Source of the DNA: Euglena gracilis
Lineage: Eukaryota; Euglenida; Euglenophyceae; Euglenales
NCBI GenBank assembly: GCA_039621445.1
Contig: CP154954.1
Coordinates: 3,353,715 to 3,417,714, forward strand
Length of the DNA: 64,000 nt
Reading direction: 5' to 3'
The position numbers and the translations under genes were made by a program. The notes under the pieces were generated by a model that saw only the letters and a list, made by a program, of their open reading frames with translations, searched no databases and was not told the DNA's origin. Below are positions 32,583 through 43,465 of this stretch, one piece after another; the stretch's first letter is position 1; the number at the start of each line of letters is the position of its first letter.

Positions 32583-33666
32583 GGGGACAAGGCAGTACAG
32601 TTGGTCAAACCTTGGGACCCCCCCCCTCCCCCCCCCTGTACAGTTCCAACCCCCCCCTCCCGGGACCCCCCCCCTCCCCCCCACTTCCAACCCCCCCGAG
32701 ACAGATGAAAATTTTTTTAAAAAAACGGCTTGTTTTTTTTGAAACAAAAAACAAGCCGTTTTTTCAGGGGGTGGTGCGGGTCGCGGGGGGGGGGGGTCAT
32801 GGGGGGTCACGAAGGGGGGGGGGGTCGCGGGGTCAAATAAGGGGGGGGGGTCAAATAAGGGGGGGTCAAAAATTCCTTTAGAAACAGGCAAAAAAAATTC
32901 AGCGCCTTCGGCGCATGAAAATTTTTTTCCCGGACCCAAATGCTCAATTAAGGGGGGGGTCAAAATTCCGTTTTGGGTGGGGAAATGCACCAGTTTTTGG
33001 CACTTCTTTCAAAAAAAATTGGGCCATTTTTGGGTGTGAAAGTGCATTGGGCGGACAAGGATACAAGAAAGTTCATTGTTTTTTTTAAAAAAAATGCTTT
33101 TAAAAAAAAGAATGGCAAAAGATCGATTCTCGGGTCACGGGGGGGTCACGGAGGTGTAACTGGGGGGGGGGCACGGGGGGAGTACCCCCTAAGAAAAAAT
33201 ATGTTTTTAAAAAAAACAAAAAAAACCTCATGGGGGTTTGGGGGAATTTTTTTTGAAACTTTTTTTAAAAAAAGGTCTTTTTTCATCTCTAGTCCACCTC
33301 GTAGTCCATTAAAGGTGCCGGATGAAGGGTCTGGAAAAACTAAAAATACGTCACTTTTGATGACCAAAAAAAATGGCCATTTTGCAAGGAAAAACGTCAT
33401 TCTAAAAAAGAAAACATGTTTTTGTGTGGTTTTTTTGGGGAAAAAAACATACTACCACTCTTTTTACAAGACACAAATATTTTGCAAAATGCATCTGAAT
33501 TTCGCAAAATCCACCATTACCAACCTCAATTGGACGAAAAATGTCGCAACTGTCTCGGGGGTAGGCAGTACAGTTGTGATTTTCTGGACCCCCCCCCTCC
33601 CCCCCCCTGTACAGCTTCCAACCCCCCCCCTCGGACCCCCCCCTCCCCCCCCTGTGCCTTGTCTCC
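32583..33666. mobile_element. TIR element, GGGGACAAGGCA ends
   Basis: A 1.08 kb unit in TATAC satellite. It starts GGGGACAAGGCAGTACAG and ends CTGTGCCTTGTCTCC, an imperfect TIR of about 14 bp. GTACAGTTGG/CTGTACAG words next to C-tracts occur at both ends. The centre is rich in A- and T-runs and holds an exact hairpin around 32722-32766 (AAACGGCTTG / CAAGCCGTTT). No coding region. A related but diverged end pair is at 36304-36620. Confidence 0.65.
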
Positions 33667-34071
33667 TATACTATACTATACTATACTATACTATACTATA
33701 CTATACTATACTATACTATACACACGAGACAACACTATACACTATACTATACCGAGACTATACTATACTATACTATACTATACTATGCTATACGAGACTA
33801 TACGAGACGAGACGATACTATACTATACTATACGATACTATACTATACCTTACTATACTATACTATACTATACTATACTATACTATACTATTCTATACTA
33901 TACTACTATACTATACTATACTATACGACTACGAGACTATACTATACTATATATACTATATAGACTAACGATACTATACTATACTATACTATACTATACT
34001 ATACTATACTATACTATACTATACTATACAACACTATACTATACTATACTATACTATACTATACTATACTA
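33667..34071. repeat. (ACTAT)n satellite
   Basis: Pentamer array with ACGAG variants at 33720-33850 and 33920-33970. Confidence 0.95.
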
Positions 34072-34260
34072 TAACGTGACCCCCCCCTATATGACACCCC
34101 CCCCTAATAGTCGCCCCCCCCCTGGGGGTTCCCATGGACCCAAAGGAAATGTGGGGTAATTGAGTAACCCCCCCCTAATTGTCACCCCCCCCCTAATAGT
34201 CGCCAGGGGGGTCAAAACGCTCCCGGGGGGGTGCCATTTAGGGGGGGGGGGGTCACGTTA
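34072..34260. mobile_element. C-tract TIR element, TAACGTGA family
   Basis: Copy of 32231-32443, about 24 bp shorter, with identical termini and flanked on both sides by TATAC satellite. Confidence 0.82.
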
Positions 34261-34296
34261 CTATACTATACTATACTATACTATACTATACTATAC

Positions 34297-34950
34297 TATA
34301 AGGTTGTTTCGATTAATCGATTTTTTGATTAATCGTTCGCCACCCCTTGATTAATCGTTCATTCGGCCAGGGGGTGATTAATCGAAATAATCGGTCTTCC
34401 CAAGGAAACCATTGAAAAAGCAGTGCAGGAAAACTCTTGGGAGTGATCATTTTGGAGGCTCTGTCTCACAGAAATGTCACTGTGTGTTGCTTTCTTTTGG
34501 GGGAGACCCGTTAGGAAACAAACGGGATAGATTCATACGCACAGACATCAGAGCACGGATGGGAGAGTCATCCAGCTTAGCGCGCAAGTCGCTATGCAGG
34601 AGACTTTGGTGAGAAAAACTGTGCTCAACACAAGCTTCTCAACACCAAGGCTGAAAATTGCAATGCAACTTTGGCCAAATCGGCACATGCAAAGCAACCC
34701 CCTCCCAAAATTGCACAGGCTGAGGAAATGGCCGAGCAGTGATGGCCAGAGGGCCATTTCGGGTCACCCATTGCACCACCTATTTTTAAGGAAAAACATG
34801 ATTTTTCAAGGGAAATGAAGTGTTTGTTGGTCATCATAATGCTAGGAACCCAAAGGGGGCATTAATCGTTCGGTAATCGTTCGCCACCCCCCGATTAATC
34901 GGCATTAATCGTTCGGTGCCGTCGATTAAGATTAATCGTCCAACCTTATA
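34297..34950. mobile_element. TIR element with GATTAATCG words
   Basis: Exact 10 bp ends TATAAGGTTG and CAACCTTATA, flanked by TATAC satellite. Multiple (G/A)ATTAATCG words and TTCGCCACC(C)C segments lie in mirror order at 34310-34400 and 34860-34940. The centre (34410-34850) is unique sequence with short open frames that I do not recognise. Confidence 0.75.
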
Positions 34951-35007
34951 TACTATACTATACTATACTAAACTATACTATACTATACTATACTATACTG
35001 ATACGAA

Positions 35008-35130
35008 AACTGTGTCCAGAACGCCGGTTCGGACCACGGAACTGTGTTCCAGAACGCCGGTTCGGGCTGCCGCCCGAACCGGCGTTCTGGAACACAGTTC
35101 CGTGGCCGAACCGGCGTTCTGGACACAGTT
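35008..35130. repeat. near-perfect 58 bp-arm palindrome (CCGGTTCGGGC)
   Basis: Arms 35008-35066 and 35073-35130 match except for one inserted base, with a 6 bp spacer. Each arm contains CCAGAACGCCGGTTCGG twice. Confidence 0.88.
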
Positions 35131-35133
35131 GTT

Positions 35134-35959
35134 GAAACCGTGGATTAGGGGCTCTGGCTTCACGCCCGAACCGGCGTTCAAGGAATCCAGGTCAATTTCG
35201 GCCTAAATACCCATTTTTCGAACATTTTGGAGCATTTTTGGGCTCCTTTCGGCGCATGGCCATATCGACCGGCCGATTGAAGTTTTCACCCGTCTGGTGC
35301 CATGTTACCCATCGATCGAAAGCTCTTCTCAAGTGCTTTTGGCAGATGGCCACAGGATTCAGCAATAATCCACACAGCGCTTATTTTCAGCGATCGTGCA
35401 TTCCAAAATTTGAGATCCTAATTTGTGAAATCCCACACCTGAGGTGCCATACAGCACATCAATCGAAAGCTCTCGCCAAGGCCTTTCATTTGGTACCCAC
35501 AGAACTCAGCTATACTGCAGAGCACTCTGAAAATCGGCGATCGCATTTTCCGACCCTGTTTGCAAAGTCGAAATTCCCATGTTTCACCGGCCATGTTGCC
35601 CATCGATCGAAAGCTCTTCTCAGGGGCTTTCAGCAGATGGCCTTAGATTTCAGCCGTGCTGCATGGTATTATATTTCAAAAATTCCCTAAATTTGGCCGA
35701 ATGGAAATTCTTGCACAAAATACCCCAATATCTGGCCAATTACCTCCCAAAAACTGCTCAGATGTGATTGCCACATGTCTACTAAGCATTTTGAACACTT
35801 TTTGGCACTTTTTATTTTCGGTCCCCTGGACGCTATCTTCCCATCTTCCCGCCCGAACCGGCGTTCCAGAACGCCGGTTCGGTGCAAAAATTTCTGCGCC
35901 GAACCGGCGTTCTGGAACGCCGGTTCGGGCGTGAAGCCAGAGCCCCAATACACGGTTTC
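35134..35959. mobile_element. TIR element GAAACCGTG with CCGGTTCGGGC foldback
   Basis: The left end (GAAACCGTGGATTAGGGG, then CTCTGGCTTCACGCCCGAAC) is matched in inverted form at 35915-35959. A second copy of the palindromic word cluster lies at 35849-35928. The same words recur in a 69 bp hairpin at 44277-44345, so this is a family. Confidence 0.7.
35290..35650. repeat. tandem repeat of about 145 bp, three units
   Basis: CAT(C)GATCGAAAGCTCT words at about 35310, 35460 and 35602, each followed by a CTTTT/CTTTC..GG(C/T)A(G/C) block, with AATCGGCGATCG or TCAGCGATCG between them. The open frame across it (about 150 codons) reflects the repeat. Confidence 0.6.
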
Positions 35960-36129
35960 TATACTATACTATACTATACTATACTATACTATACTATACT
36001 ATACTATGCTATACTATACTATACTATACTATACTATACTATACTATACTATACTATACTATACTATACTATACTATACTATACTATACCATACTATACT
36101 ATACTATAATATACTATACTATACTATAC
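35960..36129. repeat. (ACTAT)n satellite
   Basis: Pentamer array between two mobile elements. Confidence 0.95.
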
Positions 36130-36299
36130 TACCATGCCCCCCATATTGTACCCCCCCCTGGGAGCCATTTTCTGGGGGGAGGTACATTATGGGGGGGTAC
36201 AATATGCAGACCCGTGAACCGTCAAAAAAAGACATTTAATTTTCTTCATGAGGAAATTGGGGGTACATTATGGGGGGTACCATATGGGGGGGCATGGTA
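36130..36299. mobile_element. C-tract TIR element, ATATTGTA family
   Basis: TACCATGCCCCCC ... GGGGGGCATGGTA, with GGGAGCCATTTTCTGGGGGG and GGTACATTATGGGGG words shared with 31400-31585. Confidence 0.78.
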
Positions 36300-36619
36300 T
36301 ACTGGGGAGAAAGCAGTACAGTTGGGGTTTTTTGGGGACCCCCCCTCCCCCCCTGTACAGTTGGGATTTTTGGGACCCCCCCCCCGAGACAAATGAAAAT
36401 TTTGACACCAAAACTGGCCTTTTTAGAACAAAAAAAGGCCCTAAAATTTTTTTTCGGAGCCTTCGGCGCCAGTTTTTTTGCCAATTTTTGAGGGGGGGTT
36501 GGAGTACAGTTGGGACACCAGTACCCTTCCACCCCCCCTGTGTTGACACAGTACAGCAAAAAGTGCCAAAAATGCAAAAAAAACTGACCTCGGGACCCCC
36601 CCTCCCCCCCTGCCAAAGC

Positions 36620-37022
36620 ACCACTATACTATACTATACTATACTATACTATACTATACTATACTATACTATATTATACTATACTATACTACACTATACT
36701 ATACTATACTATACTATACTATACTATACTATACTATACTATACTATACTATACTATACTATACTATACCATACTATACTATACTACACTATACTATACT
36801 ATAAAATACTATACTATACTATACTATACTATTCTATACTATACTATACTATACTATACTATACTATACTATACTATACTATACCATACTATACTATACT
36901 ATGCTATACTATACTATACTATACTATACTATACTATACTATACTATACTATACCATACTATACTACACTATACTATACTATACTATACTATACTATACC
37001 ATACTATACTATACTATGCTAT
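36620..37022. repeat. (ACTAT)n satellite
   Basis: About 400 bp of pentamer satellite left of the second transposon. Confidence 0.95.
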
Positions 37023-37166
37023 ACCGGTCTGCCAATTAATGCGCGATCACTTTAATTGTAATCACTTTATTGCGCAGGAGAGTGACCTGCGCATTTTGGT
37101 GTTCACAAATATTCGCGAAAAAGCGCGAAATGTTTAACGTACCGTTCGTGGTCCCTAATATTCAGG

Positions 37167-39019
37167 ATGGACCGGTTTGTTGTGAAGCAACCCCATGGAA
37201 CGCACCACCTGCAAAGAATACTGAGGGAGAAGTTCATCGAAACAAAGCAAAGTGTCAGGGTGAAACCAATTGACCGCCCCTGGTTGAAGTATTCCAGTGA
37301 TCACAAGGCAATGATTGTCGAGGAATGGATCAAGTGTGGCCGCTCGTGGGCCTCACTGTGTCGACATCTGGGATCCAGTCTGACGCCGCCGTCGTCAACC
37401 CTGAAAGGTTGGGAGACCAAGCTGGCTGTCCGAGGCGAAGTTCTTCGTCGTGGTCGGCCTTCACTGCTGAACGCTGTTGAGGAGGAAGCTCTGAGTACCT
37501 TTGTGCAAGCTGTTCGCAATGAAGGTGCCCCAGTTGACAAAGAAATGCTGACCAACCTGGGTGGACGTTTGATGCAGGAGACTCGCACGGAGAGGGACCA
37601 CCCCATTCTTGGGCGAGGCTGGGCTTGGAGCTTTCGAAAGAGGCACAAGTTCACGAACTTGAGGTATTCTTTTTGGGGAGAATGTTTTTTCTGTGTGGTT
37701 TGTGTCTGACAGAGGCATCACTACTGACAAACCTGTGGACACAGAAGAAGAAGTTGCTGCAGATGCCACGTGGCGCCAGTCCCTGAACCAGATTTTGCAG
37801 GAGCCATCGAAGCATGGTATGCTCATTGTGCCTGTATGTTCTGGGATTCTGGGATTGCTGCATGTAGGAATCCCTTGGGACGGCCCATTGCCCTCAAATC
37901 AAGTACTGGCAATAGATGAGACATCAATTTGTTACCTGTTGGCAAGAATCTTGCAAGCAGGTGGGAGATTGCTGCCAGACCGGTTTGTGTTTGAATGGTA
38001 TTCGTCCCCTCCAATTTCCACCTTCAATTTCCAGAGGAGGTGTCCCCATGAGCAGCAGACGTTTGCAAGGAGTTTGACTAAGCATCAGCTGTGAGCAGGT
38101 GCCCTCCCCCCTGCACGGATTTTTCCTCGTGTCAAGGTGTTTGACCATCAACAATGTGCAAAACGGGGTCATTCTTGTCTGCCGTTCAGCCCCTTCACCC
38201 CCCCCTGCATGGATTTTTCCTCGTGTCAAGGTCTTTGACCATCAAAAATGTGAAAACGGGGTCATTCTTGTCTGCCGTTCAGCCCCCTCCCCCCCCCCCA
38301 GCCCCCCCTCGTTCTGCGCAGGTGTTTGACCATCAACAACAACTCCCCGGCCGCGTGTCATCAACACGACCTGCACCGTTTCTGGCTGACAATGGGTGTT
38401 TTTAAATTTTGGGGGGTTTTCCAGTTCTTATTCTGTCTCTCAGAAGTCCTTCCCCAGAATCAAACGGGTTCGTTGTTGGGCGTGGTTGGTTTTTTTTTCC
38501 CTCTTGCACCCCTGCACCCCCTTGGATACTTGGATACTTCTACTTGGATACTTCGGTGCCTAAAGTGGGGTGGCATTTTTTCTGAAACTTTTTCCCGTGT
38601 TTTTTTTTCACCGACCCCCCCCCAGGCTTCTTTTTAAGTCAGCAGACCCCCCCCCCCGGGGGAGGGGGGTGGGTGGGTCCGGGCGGGACCCCCCCCCCCA
38701 GCGAAAATTTTTGAAAATTGCCTTGAATGGGTCCGATTTTGGGGGGGTCCCCCCCCGGGGGGGGTCCCGCGCCACCCTGGGTGGGTGGGGGGGAGCCCCC
38801 CCCTCCGGGGGCTTGAAAAGAAGCCAGCCCCCCCCCCCGGGTTTCCTCCGAGAGACGGTCCAGCACCTGCCTGTCGGCTGCACGGCTGTGTTTTTTGGCA
38901 CGGTCAGATGGACTTCTTACAACCCTGAACAATTCAGTGAACACACAAAGTCTTTTGTGGCAGTGTCATCTTTGAAAAAATTTTGCGAGGAATGGCTTGC
39001 GCGGTTCAAATTCAGCTAA
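37167..39019 (+). CDS. CENP-B/pogo-type transposase, spliced with short introns
   Basis: Exon 1 (37167-37663) encodes MDRFVVKQPHGTHHL, a basic DNA-binding region (SSDHKAMIVEEWIKCGRSWA) and GRGWAWSFRKRHKFTNL. Intron 1 (37664-37712, 49 nt) has GAG|GTATTC...GACAG. Exon 2 (37713-37816) gives RGITTDKPVDTEEE. Intron 2 (37817-37867, 51 nt) is CATG|GTATGC...GTAG. Exon 3 starts at 37868 and carries NQVLAIDETSICY, the first catalytic Asp of DDE_1 enzymes. Both introns keep frame and rebuild smooth protein. A later exon at about 38840-39019 encodes VQHLPVGCTAVFF, like the iP.gcTs..Q block near the third acidic residue. The exon with the second Asp was not found, and exon 3 runs to a TGA at 38092-38094 if unspliced, so the gene may be broken. 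Confidence 0.75.
38098..38330. repeat. tandem repeat of about 115 bp, two units plus a part
   Basis: CATGGATTTTTCCTCGTGTC, GTTTGACCATCAA and GGGGTCATTCTTGTCTGCCG recur at about 115 bp spacing inside the transposase gene, each followed by a C-tract. Confidence 0.8.
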
Positions 39020-39667
39020 TTTTTAAGTTTTTTGACAATTTCAGGTTCAAAACTTAAAAAAAGTTCAAAAACAGTTTTCGACATTTTTCAAAATTTGATA
39101 AACAAACCGTGCTGAGGAACCGTCCTTCAAAGCACTTTTTACAATAGACCCAAAGAACCGGAGACTCTAATCTTAGAACCAAACAATTGTTTTTACCCAT
39201 GGGGGGGGGAGAAGGTCAGTGAGCTTTTTGTTGTAAAACTAGTCCTTCAGTTTTTCAGATGACCAGCCAGGCAGCCACCGGCCGGGGGGCCTCTCTTGGC
39301 CTGTTTCAGGGGGAAAAAATCATTCCGACCGCAGAGTCACTCACCCGTCATTCACTCCGAAAAAACCCGTCACTGCCCCCCCCCCCGGGTGGGGGGCTGG
39401 TCAGATCTTGAGCGGTTGCCTGCTGAGGGCCTTGACGTCGTTTAAAAATACACTTACGTTGAAAAGAGGAGCGCGCTTCACGTCCGCGGAACCCTCTGTC
39501 CCGGCTGTCGACGACATTTTAATGCGCCGTGGCTTTTCCATACGGCCGCCGGACCTGCGCATTTTGATGATCGCGCATTTTGGTGTCGCCCCTTAGTGTG
39601 TCTGCCTATTTTTTGGCAGGGAGGTACTATGCTATACTATATTATACTAAACTATACTAGACTATAC

Positions 39668-39985
39668 TACCGTGCCCCCCCCCCGAGCTATTCCCCCCCC
39701 CCCCGAGCTATTCCCATTGGGGGTACGGGAATAGCTCACTGTCATAGCACTTTTTATAAAGAACTTCCTAAGAAAGTGGTCAAAAATTGACGTTTTTGGA
39801 CCATTTTCAAAAATCACCTTTTGGCAAACGTGCACAAAATTGACCATTTTTGGCGAACATCCAAAAAAGTTGCCAAAAATGACCCCTTTTGGGTTGCCCG
39901 AGGGTCGGGTATGGGAATAGCTCGGGGGGGGACCTAGGTCCCCCCCCCCCCGAGCTGTTCCCCCCCCCGTACTGTTCCCATTAGG
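39668..39985. mobile_element. C-tract element, GAGCTATTCCC family, right end lost
   Basis: Starts CCGTG + C-run. It has the core (TTTTGGACCATTTTCAAAAA, inverted relative to 30376-30745) and the inner inverted words but no terminal CATGG. Confidence 0.7.
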
Positions 39986-39999
39986 CCGTAAAGTCCGGC

Positions 40000-41590
40000 G
40001 TGTTCGCCGGAAAGCAATAAATTGTTCGCTATTTTTGGAACCTGTCAAGGAGTGTGGGTCCAGACACCCCTCCCAACATCCACCTCAAAGTAAAAGGCTT
40101 CTCATCCATGGAAATGACAAGTGAGAAAAACCTTTGCGGAACAAATTGTTCGCAACTGGTCCTCCTCCTGATGCAATAAGGCAAACCACAAACGTTGAAC
40201 TGCCTGTGCCGGTTTTGAGGGGTGCAGGCGATGGTCACTGAAATACAAAATCAATAATCCATCTCAATACCCATCTTTCATCCATACCACTGGCAGAAGC
40301 TGAACTGCCAGATATGATGAACTGGGGCTTATTTTAGGAAAAATTTTAGGTGTATTATTCCAGGGATTGAAATTATGCCAGAAGTTGGGTCAGATTAACC
40401 TTTCACCAAACCCTAAGTAACTAACAACCGTTTCAATGTCCAATTTTAAGGCCAAACAATGCAAAAACATCCGCAATTCCATGATGCCTGCAGCGACTTC
40501 CTGGGTTTTATTTGGTCGCCAATCTACCCCAGGTATTCCTACTTGGGGGGGGCTTCCAAAAAATAACACCTCTCATGACGGACGGATCCACTTAGTGGTT
40601 CAGACATTTCTGCAAACGAGAGAAATTATTTCCATAACTTCCTGTTGAAACAACTTTGGGCTATTTTCCACTTATAAAATATGCCAATGAAATGTTTTTT
40701 TGGGAATTCAAGTCCGCTGGAATGAAAATAGAGGGGGGGAAAGTCAATCACATTTTTTCCAACAACAAAGCCAAAACATGATTTTGATAATTTTGGGAAA
40801 ACGTTTGAAAAATGGAGGTTTGTTGGCCAAAAAAAAACACCAAAAATGACAAAACCTGCCAAAAAGTTCGGTATCAAACAAATCCTGGTCGAAATTTGAA
40901 ACTTTTTAAATCGAAATTATCTCCCAACAGAACTCAAAATTAAAAACACTAAAAATTGCATGATTTTTCTGAGAATTGGCCAAAATTTGGGGGGAAAATG
41001 CAAAAAAAAAGAAGCGCTTGTGTTTTCCCTTGATTGCCTTAAGAACCATTTGCAGAATGGCCGGAACTCATTGCATCTGCAGATTCCAAAGTGTGGAAAA
41101 AAATGCGGGAAGAGGGAAAAATGAGGGGGAAATGCGGAAAATTGCAAAATCGGGGGAAATTGCGGAAAAATTGCAGCTATCAACTCCCCCCTGTATTCCC
41201 CTGTATTCCCCAACAAAAAAGGCACGACACATATCCAACAATAAACCAACAAAAAAATTGAAAAAAAATTTAATGCATCGGCTTCAATTGTGTCAATAAA
41301 ATTTTTTCACAATCCCACCTTTTTAAAGTCCCCCAGGGGGGAGGGTTCCTCCCACCCACCCAGTCTGGCTTGGGAACCCCCAAAGATCGGGCCGTTTGAG
41401 GGCATTTCCAAAAAAAATGGCGATTTCGCACCAAAAACCATATAAGGGCAGGTGGGGGTGGGTCAGGGACAAGCCTTGAGGGGGGGGTCGGACCCCCCAA
41501 CACGGAAGGGGGGGGTCGGACCCTCCCAACAGGCTTTTGCTTAAGGACCGGTCCCGGGGACGGGAATAGCTCGGGGGGGGGGGCACGGTA
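40000..41590. other. no complete gene; A/T-rich unique sequence
   Basis: Apart from the transposase-like fragment at 40029-40238, I see only A/T-rich sequence, a G/C-tract repeat at 41320-41560 related to those in the cyclase introns (GGGGTCGGACCC words), and a final GAGCTATTCCC-family end at 41560-41590. Confidence 0.5.
40029..40238 (-). pseudogene. possible DDE transposase fragment
   Basis: Encodes RRRTSCEQFVPQRFFSLVIS, then MDEKPFTLRWMLGGVSGP. The VISMDEKPF segment resembles the first-Asp block of Tc1/pogo-type enzymes (n.DEt.f). No flanking domain was found. Weak call. Confidence 0.35.
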
Positions 41591-41611
41591 TTCTATACTA
41601 TACTATACTAT

Positions 41612-41834
41612 GGGGGTCGACACGCCGTGGCGAGCCGTCCGGCTAGGGGGGGGGGAGGGGCGTGGCGAGGGGGTCCAGATGGGGGGGGGGGTGCGGGGGT
41701 TTTCCAAGAAAATTTTCTTTGGCGCGGCTGACATGGCGTGGCGAGGGGGTCTGAAAAGGGGGGGAGGGGGGGGGGTAAAATGGCGTGGCGAGGGGGTCGG
41801 TGAGGGGGGGGGGGGAGGGGTGTGCCGACCCCCC
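41612..41834. mobile_element. TIR element, GGGGGTCGGCAC family
   Basis: Ends GGGGGTCGACACGCC and GGTGTGCCGACCCCCC. Three GGCGTGGCGAGGGGGTC words, each followed by G-runs, and a conserved block TTTTCCAAGAAAATTTTC. Copies at 42823 and 51347; truncated inverted copies at 44913 and 61713. Confidence 0.8.
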
Positions 41835-42054
41835 TATACTATACTATACTATACTATACTATACTATACTATACTAGACTATACCATACTATACTATACT
41901 ATACTATACCATACTATACTATACTATGCTATACCATACTATACTATACTATACTATACTATACTATACTATACTATACTATACTATACTATACTATACT
42001 ATACTATCCTATACTATACTATACTATATCATACCATACCATACTATACTATAC
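41835..42054. repeat. (ACTAT)n satellite
   Basis: Pentamer array between two elements. Confidence 0.95.
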
Positions 42055-42196
42055 TACCATGCCCCCCCCCCATATAAGACCCCCCCTCGGGGTCTTATAT
42101 GGGGGGGGGGTCGGTCCCGGCCAAAGGGCCGGACTTCGGCCGACGAGGGGGGGGGGTCTTATATGGGGGGGGTCTTATTGGGGGGGGGGCATGGTA
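42055..42196. mobile_element. C-tract TIR element, ATATAAGA family
   Basis: TACCATGCCCCCCCCC ... GGGGGGGCATGGTA, with CATATAAGACC and its inverted form plus GGTCCCGGCCAAAGGGCCGG in the centre. A shorter, rearranged relative of 29496-29688. Confidence 0.78.
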
Positions 42197-42822
42197 TACC
42201 ATACTATACCATATTATACTATACTATACTATATACTATACTATACTATATACTTTACTATACTATATACTATACTATACGATATACTATGTTGTACTAT
42301 ATACTATACTATACACAAATATATATATATATATGTATATATATATATGTATATATATAGAGATAGAGAGAGATAGTGTATATATAGAGAGATATAGATC
42401 TATAGAGAGAGAGAGATAGAGAGAGATATATATATATATATAGAGATATATCTATATAGATATATATATAGAGAGATATAGATATATAGAGAGAGATATA
42501 TATATATATATATATCTATATATTATATATACTACACTGTACTATACTATTTACAATACTATACTATGCTGTACTGTACTATACTATACTATACTATTCC
42601 ATACTATACTATACTATACTATACTATACTATACTATACTATACGAATATATACTACACTATACTACACTATTTACTGTACTATACTATACTATACTGTA
42701 CTATACTATACTATACTATTCTATACTATACTATACTATACTATACAATACTACACTATACTATACTATACTATACTATATACTATACTATATACTATAC
42801 TATATGCTATACTATATGCTAT
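42197..42822. repeat. (ACTAT)n satellite with TA/GA microsatellite core
   Basis: TATAC and ACTATAT arrays flank a (TA)n and (GAGATA)n core at about 42308-42530. Confidence 0.95.
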
Positions 42823-43037
42823 GGGGGGTCGGCACGCCGTAGGGGGGGGGCGGGTTTGGCGTGGCGAGGGGGTCCCGGATGGGGGGGAGGGGTGCGCGGG
42901 GGTTTTCCAAGAAAATTTTCTTTGGCGCGGTTGACATGGCGTGGCGAGGGGGTCTGAAAAGGGGGGGGGAGGGGGGGTAAAATGGCGTGGCGAGGGGGTC
43001 GGTGAGGGGGGGGGGGGGAGGGGGGTGCCGACCCCCC
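42823..43037. mobile_element. TIR element, GGGGGTCGGCAC family
   Basis: GGGGGGTCGGCACGCC ... GGTGCCGACCCCCC with satellite DNA to the left and TATACC to the right. Internal order as in 41612-41834. Confidence 0.82.
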
Positions 43038-43151
43038 TATACCATAGCTGGCGTTTTTTTGTTTTTTATTGAAAAAAACGGGCAAAAAAACAGCAAAAAA
43101 AACAAAGGGGAAAATGATGGTCCAATTTTTGCCTTTGATCGCAAGGGTGAA

Positions 43152-43465
43152 CTGTACTATACTATACTATACTATACTATTCTGTACTATACTATACTAT
43201 ACTATACTATACTATACTGTACTATACTGTACTGTACTGTACATAGTATAGTTATAGTATAGGATAGCATAGTATAGTATAGTATAGTATAGTATGGTAT
43301 AGTATAGTATAGTATAGTATAGTATAGTATAGTAAAGTATAGTATAGTATAGTATAGTATAGTATAGTATAGTATAGTATAGTATAGTATAGTATAGTAT
43401 AGTATAGTATAGTATAGTATAGTATAGTATAGTATAGTATAGTATAGTGTAGAAAAGCATGTAGT
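43152..43465. repeat. inverted (ACTAT)n / (AGTAT)n satellite junction
   Basis: The array runs as ACTAT to about 43230 and as its complement AGTAT from about 43246 to 43465, joined through GTACTGTACTGTACATAG. The orientation switch coincides with the start of the duplicated block. Confidence 0.85.

Larger units (their letters stand above)
37024..39624 (+). mobile_element. pogo/Tc1-like DNA transposon with CTGCCAA ends
   Basis: A 2,601 bp unit with TATAC-type satellite on its left and TATAC-like units on its right. The ends CCGGTCTGCCAATTAATG and (inverted) CCTCCCTGCCAAAAAATAGG match imperfectly, with TA on both sides. Subterminal inverted words include ATGCGCGATCA and ACCTGCGCATTTTG (37040-37100 and 39550-39590). 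It contains a spliced plus-strand transposase gene. Its ends differ from the C-tract class. Confidence 0.68.

Noticed and set aside
32590-33664. Lys/Phe-rich plus-strand frame of over 300 codons (32973-33968)
   Set aside because: Driven by A- and T-runs plus the TATAC satellite; it crosses an element boundary.
31081-37039. Long frames reading TILYY repeats
   Set aside because: A five-base satellite without a stop is open in every frame; no composition or domain evidence for a protein.
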